Of a DNA stretch of 64,000 nucleotides, positions 51,144 through 61,229 are shown in pieces. The notes under the pieces were generated by a model, which was given only the letters and a program-made list of their open reading frames with translations, was not told the origin of the DNA and did not search any database. The first letter of the stretch is position 1. The number at the start of each line of letters is the position of its first letter. Source of the stretch: CAVQXR01 sp963717955 (lineage in GTDB: Bacteria; Actinomycetota; Thermoleophilia; Gaiellales; Gaiellaceae); the NCBI GenBank assembly GCA_963717955.1, contig CAVQXR010000002.1:372001-436000 (forward strand). Direction: 5' to 3'. The translations under genes were made by a program, and so were the position numbers.

Positions 51144-51884
51144 CTAAGGGCGCGCGACCCGGGAGCCGCCCACGATCGCGCGGCGGCCGTCCCCGTACTC
51201 GACCAGCGCCTTGTGCGTCCCGTCGTAGTCCGGGCCCCAGAGCAACAGCGTCGCCGGGGTTCCCGCGACCGTGCAGGGCTCGGCGGTCTCCGGGTCGAGC
51301 CCGCGCCAGACGCGGATGAACGGGTTGCGCTCCCACTCCTCGCCGATCGTCGAGGGCTCCCGATGCCCGGGGTGGATCCCTGTCTCGGGGGGGAGTGCCA
51401 TGAGCCGCTCCATGATCGAGTGGAGCTGATCCTCGTAGCCCGTGGGGCCTCCGTCGGCCGTTCCTCCCACCGTCCCGCGGAACAGGCAGTCGGCGGTGAG
51501 ACAGGCCGATCCGTTCACCAGCAGCGCAAGATGATCTCGGCAGTGCCCGGGCGTTGCAATCACGCGGATCTCGAGCTCGCCGGTGCCGATCACATCGTTA
51601 TCGCCGATCGCCTCGTCCACGTGGACGCCTGCCGCTGAGGCGAGCGGGTGCGCGAGGACGGGAACGCCGAAGCGCTCCGCGTCGTCCTCGCAGGTGACGA
51701 CGTGGTCCGCATGGTGGTGCGTGACGACGACGTGCGTGATGGTGACCCCGAGCGCGTCCGCGGCGTCGAGGAGCGGCAGGTTGATGCCGTTCGAGTCGAC
51801 GAGCACGCCGTGGCCGCCCTCGCGGTCCGCGACGAGATAGGCGTTCGAGAGCCAGGTCGGATGCTCGGTCCTCTCGATGATCAC
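51144..51884 (-). CDS. MBL-fold metallo-hydrolase
   Basis: 246 aa. Complete metal motif THHHADH (residues about 55-61), then GHCRDHLALL, the Asp in LTADCLFRGTVGG, and the final His in GIHPGHREPS. It resembles glyoxalase II-like and polyketide-type hydrolases. It follows the zinc alcohol dehydrogenase (25 bp gap), the common pairing in thiol-dependent formaldehyde oxidation (dehydrogenase plus thioester hydrolase), as in mycothiol systems. That pairing is inference. Confidence 0.87.
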   Translation of the reverse strand: MIIERTEHPTWLSNAYLVADREGGHGVLVDSNGINLPLLDAADALGVTITHVVVTHHHADHVVTCEDDAERFGVPVLAHPLASAAGVHVDEAIGDNDVIGTGELEIRVIATPGHCRDHLALLVNGSACLTADCLFRGTVGGTADGGPTGYEDQLHSIMERLMALPPETGIHPGHREPSTIGEEWERNPFIRVWRGLDPETAEPCTVAGTPATLLLWGPDYDGTHKALVEYGDGRRAIVGGSRVARP

Positions 51885-51909
51885 GTTTCCTCCCGGGGAG
51901 TGTGCGGCC

Positions 51910-53016
51910 TCAGTCGAGCTCGATCACGCTGCGGATGCCGTCCTGCGCCTCCATCAGCTCGAACCCGCGGTTCACCTCGTCGAGCGTGATCCGGTGCGAG
52001 ATCAGCGACTCGACGTCGATCTCGCCGGCGAGCCAGCGATCGACCAGTTGCGGCACCTGCGTCCGTCCCTTGACGCCGCCGAACGAGGACCCGGCGACCC
52101 GGCGCCCCGTGATCAGAAGACGCGGCACGATGTCGAGGGTCTCGCCCTTGCCCGCCACCCCGCACATCGTCGCGAGCCCCCAGGCCTCCCTGGCGGCCTC
52201 GACCGCCTGGCGCATGACCGAGACGTTGCCCGTCGCCTCGAACGTGTAGTCGGCGCCGTACCCGCCGGTCTCCTGCCGGATCCACTCCACGGTGTCCGCG
52301 CCGGCGAGCCTCGTGTCCGTGGCACCGTGGTGGCCGGCCTGCGCGAGGCGCGATCCGGCCAGGTCGATCGCGAAGATCCGCCCGGCCCCGGCGAGGCGGC
52401 AGCCGATCACGGCTCCCAGCCCGACGAGCCCGCAGCCGAAGACCGCGCAGGTCGACCCGGGCTCGACCCCGGCCGTCCACAGGGCGGCGCCGATACCGGT
52501 CGAGAGCCCGCAGGCAAACGGGGCACAACCCGCGAGCGGGGCCTCGGGGTCGACCTTCGCGAGCGCGATCTCGGGCAGCACCGCGTACTCGGCGAAGGTC
52601 GAGGTGCCCATGAAGTGTCGCAGCGGCTCGCCGCCGCGCGAGAGCCGTGTCGTCCCGTCCGGCAGGTAGCCGAGCCCCTGCTGGTCACGGATCGCGATGC
52701 AGCGGTTCGTCCGGGAGCTGAGGCAGTGCACGCACGTTCCGCATTCCGGGGCGAACAACGTCACGACGTGATCCCCGGGCCGGACGAGCGACACTCCCTC
52801 CCCGACGCGCTCGACCACTCCGGAGCCCTCGTGGCCGAGGACGCACGGCGCGTAGCCCGTCGGGTCCGTACCCGACGCCGTGTACAGATCCGTGTGGCAG
52901 ACGCCGCAGGCGTGCAGCCGGACGAGGGCCTCACCCGCCTTCGGCTCGGCGAGGTCGACCTCCTCGACGACGAGCGGCGCCCCGAACTCCTCGAGCACCG
53001 CGGCCCGGATCTTCAT
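51910..53016 (-). CDS. Zinc-dependent alcohol dehydrogenase (class III/mycothiol-dependent formaldehyde dehydrogenase-like)
   Basis: 368 aa from ATG 53016. Catalytic zinc ligands: Cys in HACGVCHTDLYTASG and His in GHEGSGVVERVGEGV. Structural zinc: CGTCVHCLSSRTNRC. NAD-binding GCGLVGLGAVIGCRLAGA. Length and the CxxCxxC...C set fit class III ADH/S-(hydroxymethyl)thiol dehydrogenases, which in Actinobacteria use mycothiol. With the MBL hydrolase next to it, a formaldehyde or aldehyde oxidation role is likely; formaldehyde would come from the demethylases in this window. Confidence 0.87.
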   Translation of the reverse strand: MKIRAAVLEEFGAPLVVEEVDLAEPKAGEALVRLHACGVCHTDLYTASGTDPTGYAPCVLGHEGSGVVERVGEGVSLVRPGDHVVTLFAPECGTCVHCLSSRTNRCIAIRDQQGLGYLPDGTTRLSRGGEPLRHFMGTSTFAEYAVLPEIALAKVDPEAPLAGCAPFACGLSTGIGAALWTAGVEPGSTCAVFGCGLVGLGAVIGCRLAGAGRIFAIDLAGSRLAQAGHHGATDTRLAGADTVEWIRQETGGYGADYTFEATGNVSVMRQAVEAAREAWGLATMCGVAGKGETLDIVPRLLITGRRVAGSSFGGVKGRTQVPQLVDRWLAGEIDVESLISHRITLDEVNRGFELMEAQDGIRSVIELD

Positions 53017-53126
53017 GCCGGCGATCCTATCGAGGCGTGGCGCGGGCCGGCAGCCGTGTCCGTCGCTCGCAGGGAGCAGGCGACCTGCGGCGAACAGGGC
53101 ATCCGGAGAGCACTCGGGTGGACGCG

Positions 53127-54527
53127 ATGAATCCAACCGTGGCCGAGCGGCTTCCACGCCGCATCGGCGGCTACGACCCTCGCGACGTCGACGAGCTGGT
53201 CGGCGTGCTGCAGCGCGAGCTCGGCGAGAAGGAGCTCGCACTGCACGACCTGCGGGCGAGGCTCGTCGAGCTCGACCAGGCGCTCGCGCGGCGGCACGGG
53301 CTCGAGCGCCGCCTGCAGGAGACGCAGGTCGAGGCACAGAGCGAGGCGAAGCAGCTGAGGGAGGCCGCCCGGCGATGGGTTGAGGAGCGACGGGCGTCGA
53401 CCCGCGAGGCGATCGCCTCGCGGCGGGCCGAGCTCGAGCAGGAGCTCGCCGCGCTCGGTCGCTGGGATGCGGAGCTCGACGCCGTGGAGAGCAGCATGCG
53501 TGCCGGCTGCCGGGCCGTGCTCGCCGCCGGGCTCGCCGCGCTCGGCGACGGCACGGGACGGCGAGCAGAGGACCTGGCGCCGGTGCAATTCGACGAGCCC
53601 GTGCAGGAGCAGCTCGAGCAGGTCGACGAGCACTGGCCCGGTCAGGCCGGCGAGCAGCCGCCGGTCGCGTTCCCCGACGACATGTCCGACGAGGAAGGAT
53701 CGATGCTGGTACCGCTCGCGTGGGGGCCGGTCGGGGAGTTGCCCGGCGACGCCGAGGACGTCGTCGTCGAGGACTGGACGACCGACGAGCTGGCGGTGGT
53801 GATTCCGGCCGGGCCCAAGCTCCCGGCCTGGTCCGAGCCCGGCGTTGCCTGGCCGGCCGTCGAGCTGCTCTCGGATGAGCCCGACCCGTTCGCACCACCG
53901 TCGTTCGGACCTGCAGGGATCCGGATCCTCGCCCGCTCCGGCGGCAGCGAGCCGACCCCTCCGGCCGTTCACCGCACCGGACGGAGGATGGGCCTGCTCG
54001 CAGTGGCGATCTGCGCCGTCCTGATCGGAGGCGTCGGTCTCGCCGTGGCGGCGCTCCTGACGCGCGGGGACTCGCCCTCCACGCCCGACGCCGCCGCGGC
54101 GAAGCAGGCGACCGTCTCGACGGCGCCGGACGCTGGCGTCACAGAGCCACCGCCCGCGGTGGCGATCGACGACGACCCGCCCGCGGAGGCGGCGCCGGCG
54201 ACCGGCGCGGAGCCGTCGGCGACCGACGCGGAGGCCGCGGCGGAGAACGCAGCGCCGCTCCGGCCGGTCACGCTCGCGCTGACGGGCAGGGGAGGCGAGA
54301 CCTGGGTCCTCGTCCGGCGCGGCTCCGGAACCGGGGCGGAGCTGTTCGACGGCTTCCTGCTTCCGGGCGAGTCACGTACCTTCCAGGGGCGCCGGCTGTG
54401 GGTGCGCATGGGCCAGCCCACGACGCTGAGCGTCGAGCTCGACGGCAGGGAACCGAAGGGGCTGCCCAGCGGGACGGCGAGCGTGGTGTTCACGGAGGAC
54501 GGCGTCGAGATCCTCGAGGGGAGATGA
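53127..54527 (+). CDS. Coiled-coil, single-pass membrane protein with RodZ/DUF4115-like C-terminus
   Basis: 466 aa from ATG 53127. Residues about 10-40 (RRIGGYDPRDVDELVGVLQR) resemble the DivIVA-type N-terminus, followed by a long Glu/Arg-rich coiled coil to about 140. A Pro/Asp/Glu-rich linker leads to one membrane helix at about 289-310 (MGLLAVAICAVLIGGVGLAV). Outside is an Ala/Pro/Asp-rich stretch and, from about 380, a small beta domain (TWVLVRRGSGTGAELFDGFL, RLWVRMGQPTTLSVELDG) like DUF4115 of RodZ. This suggests a cell-shape or division protein linking a cytoplasmic coiled coil to the cell wall. The fold match is from pattern recognition only. Confidence 0.7.
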   Translation: MNPTVAERLPRRIGGYDPRDVDELVGVLQRELGEKELALHDLRARLVELDQALARRHGLERRLQETQVEAQSEAKQLREAARRWVEERRASTREAIASRRAELEQELAALGRWDAELDAVESSMRAGCRAVLAAGLAALGDGTGRRAEDLAPVQFDEPVQEQLEQVDEHWPGQAGEQPPVAFPDDMSDEEGSMLVPLAWGPVGELPGDAEDVVVEDWTTDELAVVIPAGPKLPAWSEPGVAWPAVELLSDEPDPFAPPSFGPAGIRILARSGGSEPTPPAVHRTGRRMGLLAVAICAVLIGGVGLAVAALLTRGDSPSTPDAAAAKQATVSTAPDAGVTEPPPAVAIDDDPPAEAAPATGAEPSATDAEAAAENAAPLRPVTLALTGRGGETWVLVRRGSGTGAELFDGFLLPGESRTFQGRRLWVRMGQPTTLSVELDGREPKGLPSGTASVVFTEDGVEILEGR

Positions 54528-54537
54528 CGGAGCGGGC

Positions 54538-55050
54538 ATGAGAGCGAACGACCGGCACGAGGCGTCGGGCTACGGCGCCGACGAGTTGCGGACGAGCGTG
54601 ATCGGCTGTGAGCGAGCCGCCGTGCGCACGATGCTCGAGAGCATCGGCGCGCGTCTCGACGCCGCCGACATCGAGCTGGCCGAGCTGCGTAGCAGCGTCG
54701 CCGACGGGGAACAGGGGCTCGCCCTTGCCGGCGACGAGGGGGCGCTCGAGAAGGCGATCGAGCTCTCGCGGGAGGTCGCGGTCGCGGTCGCGGCCGGGGC
54801 GCGTGACCAGGCCGAGGCGGAGACCGCGGAGGCCGAGCGGGAGTCGGCCGAGCTCGAACAGCGGGAATCCGCAGCGCTCGAGGAGCTCGCGGCCGAGGTC
54901 GAGCGATCCGCTGCGCGGCTCGCCGAGCGGCGGCGCCGCATCGAGGAGGCGGTCGACGCGGCGCTGTCCGGGCTGGACGGCGGGTCGGTCGGCGCCGGGT
55001 CGCTCGACGGGGTGGCCGAGGCGTTGCGACGGCCCGATCAGCCCTGCTGA
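54538..55050 (+). CDS. Soluble coiled-coil protein
   Basis: 170 aa, starting 10 bp after the membrane coiled-coil gene. Almost entirely heptad-like, Ala/Glu/Arg-rich helix: RLDAADIELAELRSSVADGE, AEAERESAELEQRESAALEE and ERSAARLAERRRRIEEAVDA. No membrane segment. Probably a cytoplasmic partner of the upstream protein, of which it could pair with the coiled coil. No known family. Confidence 0.65.
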   Translation: MRANDRHEASGYGADELRTSVIGCERAAVRTMLESIGARLDAADIELAELRSSVADGEQGLALAGDEGALEKAIELSREVAVAVAAGARDQAEAETAEAERESAELEQRESAALEELAAEVERSAARLAERRRRIEEAVDAALSGLDGGSVGAGSLDGVAEALRRPDQPC

Positions 55051-55057
55051 GACGCCG

Positions 55058-56460
55058 TCAGGCGACGACCTCGAGTCTGTCGAGCGTCGGATCCGCGCAG
55101 TAGGCGATCCGCGTGCCGTGCCCGTGCGCCTCACGGAGGGCCCGGAGCAGCTCGCCGGTGATCCGCTCACCGGGTGCGATCGCGGGGATCCCGGGAGGGT
55201 AGGGCGCGATGGTCTCGGCCGAGATCCGCCCGATCGCCGCCTCGGCGCGAACCGTCTCCCGCCGGGCGAAGTACGCTTCGCGGGGCGTCAGCGCGGTCTC
55301 CGGCTCGATGCTCCACACGGCGCTGGCTGCGGCGGGGGCGCGCGGCACACCGCGCCGCCGGCCGAGGGAGCGTTCGAGGGCTGAGACCAGACGCTCGACG
55401 GTCTCGTCCGTATCGGCGATCGTGACGAGCGGGACGATGGTGTCGCGGTTCGCAAGCTCGACGCGGATGCCCTCGGCGACGAGGTCCGCCTCGACGGCGA
55501 GCCCGTCCGCGCCCGTCGCGGCGAGCGCGATCACGAGCTTCAGCGGATCGTGGCTCACGGCGCCCGACGCGCCCGGGACGATCAGCCCATCGAGCGCGAG
55601 GAGCCGCTCCCTCGCTCCCGCCACCAGCTCGAGCGCCCTCCCGAGCAGGGGCTCGCCCTGGGAGGCGAGCAGGGCACGGGCCCGGTCGAGGCTCGCGAGC
55701 ATCGCGGCCGACGGGCTCGTCGTGTGCAGGGCGTCGAACCCCTCCCGGACACGCCGCAGGTCGAGCGACCGGTCCCGGGCGAGCAGGTACGCAGTCTGCG
55801 TGAAGCCCGTCAGCGTCTTGTGGGCCGAGGTCACGAGCGCATCGGCCCCGGCGCGAGCGCGTGCGGCGGCAGCGCGGGGTGGAAGCCGAGGTAGGCGCCC
55901 CACGCCTGGTCGACGAGCAGCGGGATCCCCGCCGCGGTGCATGCGGCGGCGATCGCCGGCAGGTCGCTCAGCGCGCCGACGTAGTTCGGCTCGACGAGAA
56001 AGACGCCGCATGCGTCCGGTGCCGCGGCGATTGCCGCCTCGACCCGCGCCGTCGGGATCGAGAGCGCGAGCCCGGTCGCCGGATCGACGTCGGGCCGCAC
56101 CCAGACCGGCTCGAGGCCCGCGAGCACGATCCCGGCGAGCAGCGACTTGTGGAGGTTCCTCGAGACGATCAGCCTGGCCCCGGGCTCTCCGAGCGCGAGC
56201 GCGAGCGCCTGGTTGCCCTGGGTCGAGCCGTTCAGGCAGAACAGGCACAGGTCGGCGCCCCAGAGTTCCGCCGCGAGGCGCTCGGCCTGCCCGAGGACGT
56301 CGAGCCCGAGATGGAGGTCGTCGGCGCCGGCGGAGAGGGGCAGGTCGAGGCGGAGCAGCGGGTCGGCGAGCTCGGGCGAGCGCTTGTGCCCCGGCGTCGA
56401 GAACGGGGTGATCGAGGGATCCGCGAGGAACGCGTCGACGGCATCCGCTAGGGGCGTCCG
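55058..56460 (-). CDS. Orn/Lys/Arg decarboxylase-family PLP enzyme, frameshifted
   Basis: The N-terminal half is FLADPSITPFSTPGHKRSPE (the family's PGH..G-like start), FCLNGSTQGNQALALALGEP, SRNLHKSLLAGIVLAGLEPV and LVDQAWGAYLGFHP. The PLP-lysine part SAHKTLTGFTQTAYLLARD and the C-terminal domain (PIPGIPAIAPGE-like: IAPYPPGIPAIAPGERITGE) are in another frame; one base is missing near 55848. The start codon is not clear, as no ATG or GTG is near the conserved N-terminus and a further indel is likely around 56450. About 465 aa, typical of the short bacterial type acting on arginine, lysine or ornithine. Polyamine synthesis is the likely role. Confidence 0.8.
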
Positions 56461-56503
56461 ACGCTGATCCGCCGGGGTAGGAGGGCCAGGCAGGTCCCGA
56501 CCC

Positions 56504-57748
56504 CTACAGGGAGCTGCGGATGATTTCCGCGAGGTCGTCGACGCCCGCCTCGCGCGGCGACACGACGAGCAGGCGCTGCTGCTTGGAGGCGCCCTCGGCG
56601 ATGGCGGGCACGTCCTCCTCCGTGTACCCGAGCTCGCGCGAGCGTCGTCGGCGCGCCGACGTCGCGCATCAGCTGCGCGAACGTGTCCGCGAGGTCGTGC
56701 GCCGCCGAGCAGCCGGGCCGCCTCGCGGTGCCGGTCGGGGGCGGCAGGCTCCGTGAAGCGGAACGCGGCCGGCGCGGTCACGGTGACCGAGAACCCGTGC
56801 GGCACGAAGGGATGGCGCGTCCGGATAGCCGGCCGGCGTCCACGCGTGCTTCAGCGACGCGATGGGGTAGGCGCAGGCGTGCGGGATGTGGACGCCCGCG
56901 CTGCCGAAGCCGACGCCGGCCGATCGTCGCGGCGAGCATCATCGCGCTTCGCGCCTCGACGTCGGAACCGTCGGCGACGGCCCGGCGCAGGTAGCGGCCG
57001 CCGGACTCGAGCGCCTGGGCGCTCCAGAGGTCGGCGATCGGGTTCGAGCCCTGGTAGGGCGGGCGCTCGTCGGGGGCCGACTTCTCGCGCGAGTCGAAGG
57101 GGCGTGCGGTGATAGGACTCGGCCGCGTGGCAGACGACGTCGAGCCCGCACGACGCGGTGACGGCCGCCGGGAGGGCTCTCGCGTGAGCAGCGGGTCGAC
57201 GATCGCCGATCCGCGGGCGCAGGTAGCGGTGCGAGATCCCGGTCTTCACGCCGAGGCGGGGAAAGTCGACGATCGCGACCGACGTCGCCTCGCTGCCGGT
57301 GCCGGCGGTCGTCGGGACGGCGACGACGGGGCAGCAGCGGCCCGGGCACGCCGGCGTGCCCTCCCGATCGGCCTGTTGACGTAGTCGCAGCAGCTCGCCG
57401 CCGTGCGTCGCGAAGAGCGCCGCGATCTTCGCGGTGTCGAGCGACGAGCCGCCGCCGACGCCGACGAAGCCGTCGAACCCGCCGTCACGGGCGACGGCGA
57501 TCGCGTCGAGCGACCGATTCCTCGTTCGGCTCCACGCGTGCCTTCGCATACACCTCGGTCTCGATCCCGAGCTCGCGCGATCGCGGCCCGCACGCGCTCC
57601 GTGATCCCGAGGTCGTGCGACGTGGGGGTCGCAGACGAGCATCGCCCGCGTGACACCGAGCCGGCGCAGGTGAAAGCCCGTCTCGGTCGAGCCGCGCCGG
57701 CGCCGAACACGATCGGGGTCGCCTCGACGTGAAGACGGTCTCGTTCAC
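56504..57748 (-). pseudogene. Iron-containing alcohol dehydrogenase, hydroxyacid-oxoacid transhydrogenase-like, multiply frameshifted
   Basis: GTG 57748 with GGAGGAGCAGGAGG upstream. Pieces in different frames include NETVFTSR, MLVCDPHVA, ELGIETEVYAKARVEPNEES, GGFDGFVGVGGGSSLDTAKI, VPTTAGTGSEATSVAIVDFP then RLGVKTGISHRYLRP, and the last LAEIIRSSL at 56504. The GGGSSLDTAK and PTTAGTGSEAT motifs and VKTGI..R.L.P point to the HOT/ADHFE1 branch of Fe-ADHs (4-hydroxybutyrate or similar). About ten indels are needed over 1.2 kb. The start overlaps the stop of the isocitrate-lyase-family gene (GTGA). Confidence 0.75.
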
Positions 57749-58627
57749 AGCGCCTCCTGCTCCTCCGCTCTGCCAGCGCGGACGAGGCCGAGCGAGCTCG
57801 TTCAGCTCGCCGAACTCCATCAGGTTCGGTCGAGCACCTCGCGCTCGTCCGATCGCGTCAGCAGCGTCGGTCGCGATCTCGCGGGCCGACTGCGCGGCCG
57901 CGAACAGCGTCGTCGTCGGGTAGAGCGCGATCGCGATAGCCGAGCGCCTGCCGATCTCCTCGCGGTGAGAGCAGCGGCGTCTTGCCGTGCTCGGAGATAG
58001 TTCGCGACGAGCGGCCGGTCGACGGCTGCGGCGATCGCGCTGCATCTCGTCGACGGAGCGCGGCGCGTCGGGAAAGATGACGTCGGCGCCGGCCTCGGCG
58101 TAGGCCTGCATCCGGTCGATCGCGTCGTCGAGCCCGGTGACGGCGATCGCGTCGGTGCGGGCGATGATGACGGTGTCCGGGTTTGCGCGCGCGGCGAGCG
58201 CGGCCCGCACCTTCGTGCACCATCTCGTCGCGCGGGATGACCTGCTTGCCCTCCATGTGGCCGCAGCGCTTGGGGAACGTCTGATCCTCGATCTGGATCG
58301 CCGCGGCGCCCGCGCGCTCGTACTCGCGCACGGTGCGGGCGACGTTCGTCGAGCTCGCCGTAGCCGGTGTCGGCGTCGGCGATCGACCGGTAGCGACACG
58401 GCGCTCGTGATCCGCGCGACGTGATCGGCTCATCTCGGTGCCGCGTCATGATCCCGATGTCCGGCAGCCCGAAGTTAGCGGCGGCGGCTCCGTAGCCGCC
58501 CGTGTAGACGCGCTCGAAGCCCGGCCTGCTCGAGGACGCGGGCGACGAGCGCGTTGTAGGCGCCGGGAACGAGGATCGTCTCGCCCCGGTCGACCAGGAG
58601 CTCGCGGAGTCGGCCGGCGGGAGTCAC
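57745..58627 (-). pseudogene. Isocitrate lyase/PEP mutase-family protein, multiply frameshifted
   Basis: From GTG 58627 (TPAGRLRELLVDRGETILVP then GAYNALVARVLEQAG), then in other frames GLPDIGIMTRTEMS, IADADTGYGEL (the D-x-D-x-G-Y-G core), REYERAGAAAIQIEDQTFPK, RCGHMEGKQVIPRDEMV and IARTDAIAVTGLDDAIDRMQ, and an ending MEFGELNEL. These are the core motifs of methylisocitrate lyase/PEP mutase-family enzymes, including KKCGH-like KRCGH with the catalytic Cys. Multiple indels over 0.9 kb. It likely cleaves or modifies a 2-hydroxy acid; substrate not known. Confidence 0.8.
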
Positions 58628-58649
58628 GATCGCACGATACGACGCGGCC

Positions 58650-59965
58650 GTGATACAGCCAGCCGAGGCGACCGTCGTCTTCTTCCCCGAGGGGGCGTTC
58701 GGGCCGACGAACAACTGCGTCGGCATCGGCGACGTTCTGCGCCACCGCGGCCACCGCGTCGTCTTCGTCGTCGAGGAGTCGTTCGCCGGGAACCTCGAGG
58801 CGAAGGGCTTCGAGGAGCGTGTCATGCGACTCGGCCCGCCGCCGGAGGTCGAGGAGATCGCCCGGCCAGTTCTGGAAGGACTTCATCCGCGACACGGCGC
58901 CTCATTTCCGCCGCCCGACGATCGAGCAGCTCGGGCTCTTCCTGCAGCCCGACCTGGCAGGCGCTGATCGACGGTTCGAAGTACGTCAACGACCGGCTCG
59001 TCGAGATCTTCGACGAGCTCCGGCCGGACGTGATCGTCGAGGACAACGTCGTCGCGTTCCCGGCGATCTCTGCGTCCGGCAGGCCGTGGGTGCGCGATCG
59101 TGTCGTGCAACCCGCTCGAGCTGCGCGATCCGGACATGCCGCCGGTCTTCTCCGGATACCCGATCGCGACCGCACGGGCTGGGACGACTTCCGCGAGGAG
59201 CACCGGCGGACGCACGGGGAGATGTGGGCCGACTTCGACGCGTTCGTGCGGGACCACGGCGCGCCGGGCTCTCCCGGACCTCGAGTTCATCCACGAGTCG
59301 CCCTTCCTGAACCTCTACGTCTATCCGGACGAGGTCGACTACGAGCGGACGCGGCCGCTCGCGCCGACCTGGCATCGTCTCGAGTGCTCGGTGCGCCGCA
59401 CGGACGTCCGCGTGGACGCTGCCGGAGCCGCTCGCGCAGCGGCCGGGAAGGCTCGTCTACCTCAGCCTCGGCAGCCTCGGCTCCGCCGACCTCGAGCTGA
59501 TGCAGCGGCTCGTCGACTTCCTCGCGGCCCTGCCGTACCGGGTCGATCGTCAGCAAGGGCCCCCAGCACGAGCTCCTCGACCTCGCCGACAACATGGTCG
59601 GCGCGGAGTTCCTGCCGCAGACGCGCGTGCTGCCGCTGGTCGACCTCGTGATCACCCACGGCGGCAACAACACGGCGACGGAGTGTCTCTACTTCGGCAA
59701 GCCGACGGTCGTGTCTGCCGCTGTTCTGGGATCAGTACGACAACGCGCAGCGGGTCGACGAGCTCGGGCTCGGGCGGCGGCTTTCGCACGTACGGCTGCA
59801 CGGCCGACGAGCTGACCGGCGCGATCGAGCGCGCTGCTCGCCGACGGCGCGCTGCACGACAGGCTCGGGGCAATCTCAGCCAGGGTGCAGGCGGCCCCTG
59901 GAACGGAGAGGGCCGCCGACCTGATCGAGCGCCTCGCCCGCACGGGCCGCCCCCTCGTGCGGTGA
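58650..59965 (+). pseudogene. GT1-family (UGT/macrolide-type) glycosyltransferase, multiply frameshifted
   Basis: Begins IQPAEATVVFFPEGAFGPTN, GDVLRHRGHRVVFVVEESFA; later, in shifted frames, VNDRLVEIFDELRPDVIVED, DMPPVFSGYPIA, EFIHESPFLNLYVYPDEVDY, LVYLSLGSLGSADLELMQRL, AEFLPQTRVLPLVDLVITHG and GGNNTATECLYFGKPTVV, which is the GT1 nucleotide-sugar signature (HGG.NT..E....G.P). About ten single-base changes over 1.3 kb, mostly insertions of G or C. Its stop overlaps the next start (GTGA). Confidence 0.8.
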
Positions 59966-61229
59966 GCGGCGGACACGCGGTCTCGCGTCGCGCGGCGGCG
60001 CTCGACCCTGCCTGGATCGGCGGGCAGCGCTGGTTCGCCGGCAAGGGGCGGCCGATCGAGCGGATCGAGCAGGTCGCCGGGATCGAGGCTGGGGGCGGCG
60101 CACTGCTGCTGGTCGACGTGCACGCGGGCAGGGCGCCCGAGCGCTATGCGGTGCCGGTGGGGGAGGGTCTCTGGCAGGGGCTCCTCGCGATGCTCGCCGC
60201 GGGCCCGCACGACGGTTTCGAGCTCGATCGGCGGGCGGGACGCTGCCCGCGGGCCCGGAGCGGGAGCTCGGCCTCGACCAGTCGAACACGACCTACGTCC
60301 TCGACGAGCGGCTCGTGCTGAAGTGCTACCGGCGCCTGTGGCCGGGGCCTCATCCGGAGGTCGAGCTCGTCACGCACCTGACCGGGCGCTCGCGGTCGTG
60401 CCCGCGGCCCGCGGCGCCGTGCGCTACCGGGAGGCGGGCGGGCGCGAGTGGCCCGTCGCGCTGCTCCAGGACTACGTCGGGGGCGCCGAGGATGGCTGGG
60501 CGTTCGCGCAACGGTTGCTCGCCGACGCGCTCGACGGGCAGGCCGTCGCCGAAGTGCCGGCCTCGTGGGCCGTCAACCTCGGCCGCGAGACGGCGCTGCT
60601 GCACCGGGCGCTGCTCGAGCTCGGCGGACGGGCCGCCTCGCGGGCGGACGTGGAGCGCGTGGCAGGCGGCCGCGATCGCGCAGCTCGACCACGCGCTCGC
60701 GGTGGTCGATCCGCAGACGGCGACCTCGCTCCTCGAGCTGGCACCGCTCGTGCGGGACGAGCTTGCGGGCTTCGCGGGCTGCGAGGGGTCAGTCGTCTCC
60801 CGCGTGCACGGCGACCTGCACCTCGGGCAGGTGCTGCGCTCGCCGGCAGGGTTCCAGGTCGTCGACTTCGAGGGTGAGCCGACACGCCCGCCCGACGAGC
60901 GGCGGCGCTCCAGTCGCCGGTGCGCGACGTCGCCTCGATGCTCCGGTCGTTCGACCACGCCGCCCGCTGGCTGCTGCGCGGAGCGGCCGGCGGGCGCCGC
61001 CTCGAGCTCGCGCTCGCATGGGCCGGCCGGGCCCGCTCGGGGTTTCTCGACGGCCTACGAGACGGGGCTCGGCGGTAGCTCGCTGCGGCTCGATCCCGTG
61101 CTCCTCCGCGCGTTCGAGGTGGAGAAGGAGACGTACGAGTTCGTCTACGCGGCGAGCTTCCTGCCCGAGTGGACGCCGATCGCGCTGGCGTCGATGCGCT
61201 CGCTCCTGGCATCCTCCGGGACGCCATGA
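59962..61229 (+). pseudogene. Maltokinase/glucosamine kinase-like phosphotransferase, multiply frameshifted
   Basis: GTG 59962. N-terminal LDPAWIGGQRWFAGKGRPIE, the lid-like domain typical of actinobacterial maltokinase, then LVLKCYRRLWPGPHPEVELV, QDYVGGAEDGWAFAQRLLAD, and the catalytic VSRVHGDLHLGQVLRSPAGF (HGDLHLGQ) followed by QVVDFEGEP (DFEG). An aminoglycoside-phosphotransferase fold. It is coupled to a SIS-domain sugar gene (ATGA overlap), a context I associate with the actinobacterial glucosamine kinase branch rather than Pep2 maltokinase; the choice between the two is open. Four or more indels. Confidence 0.75.
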
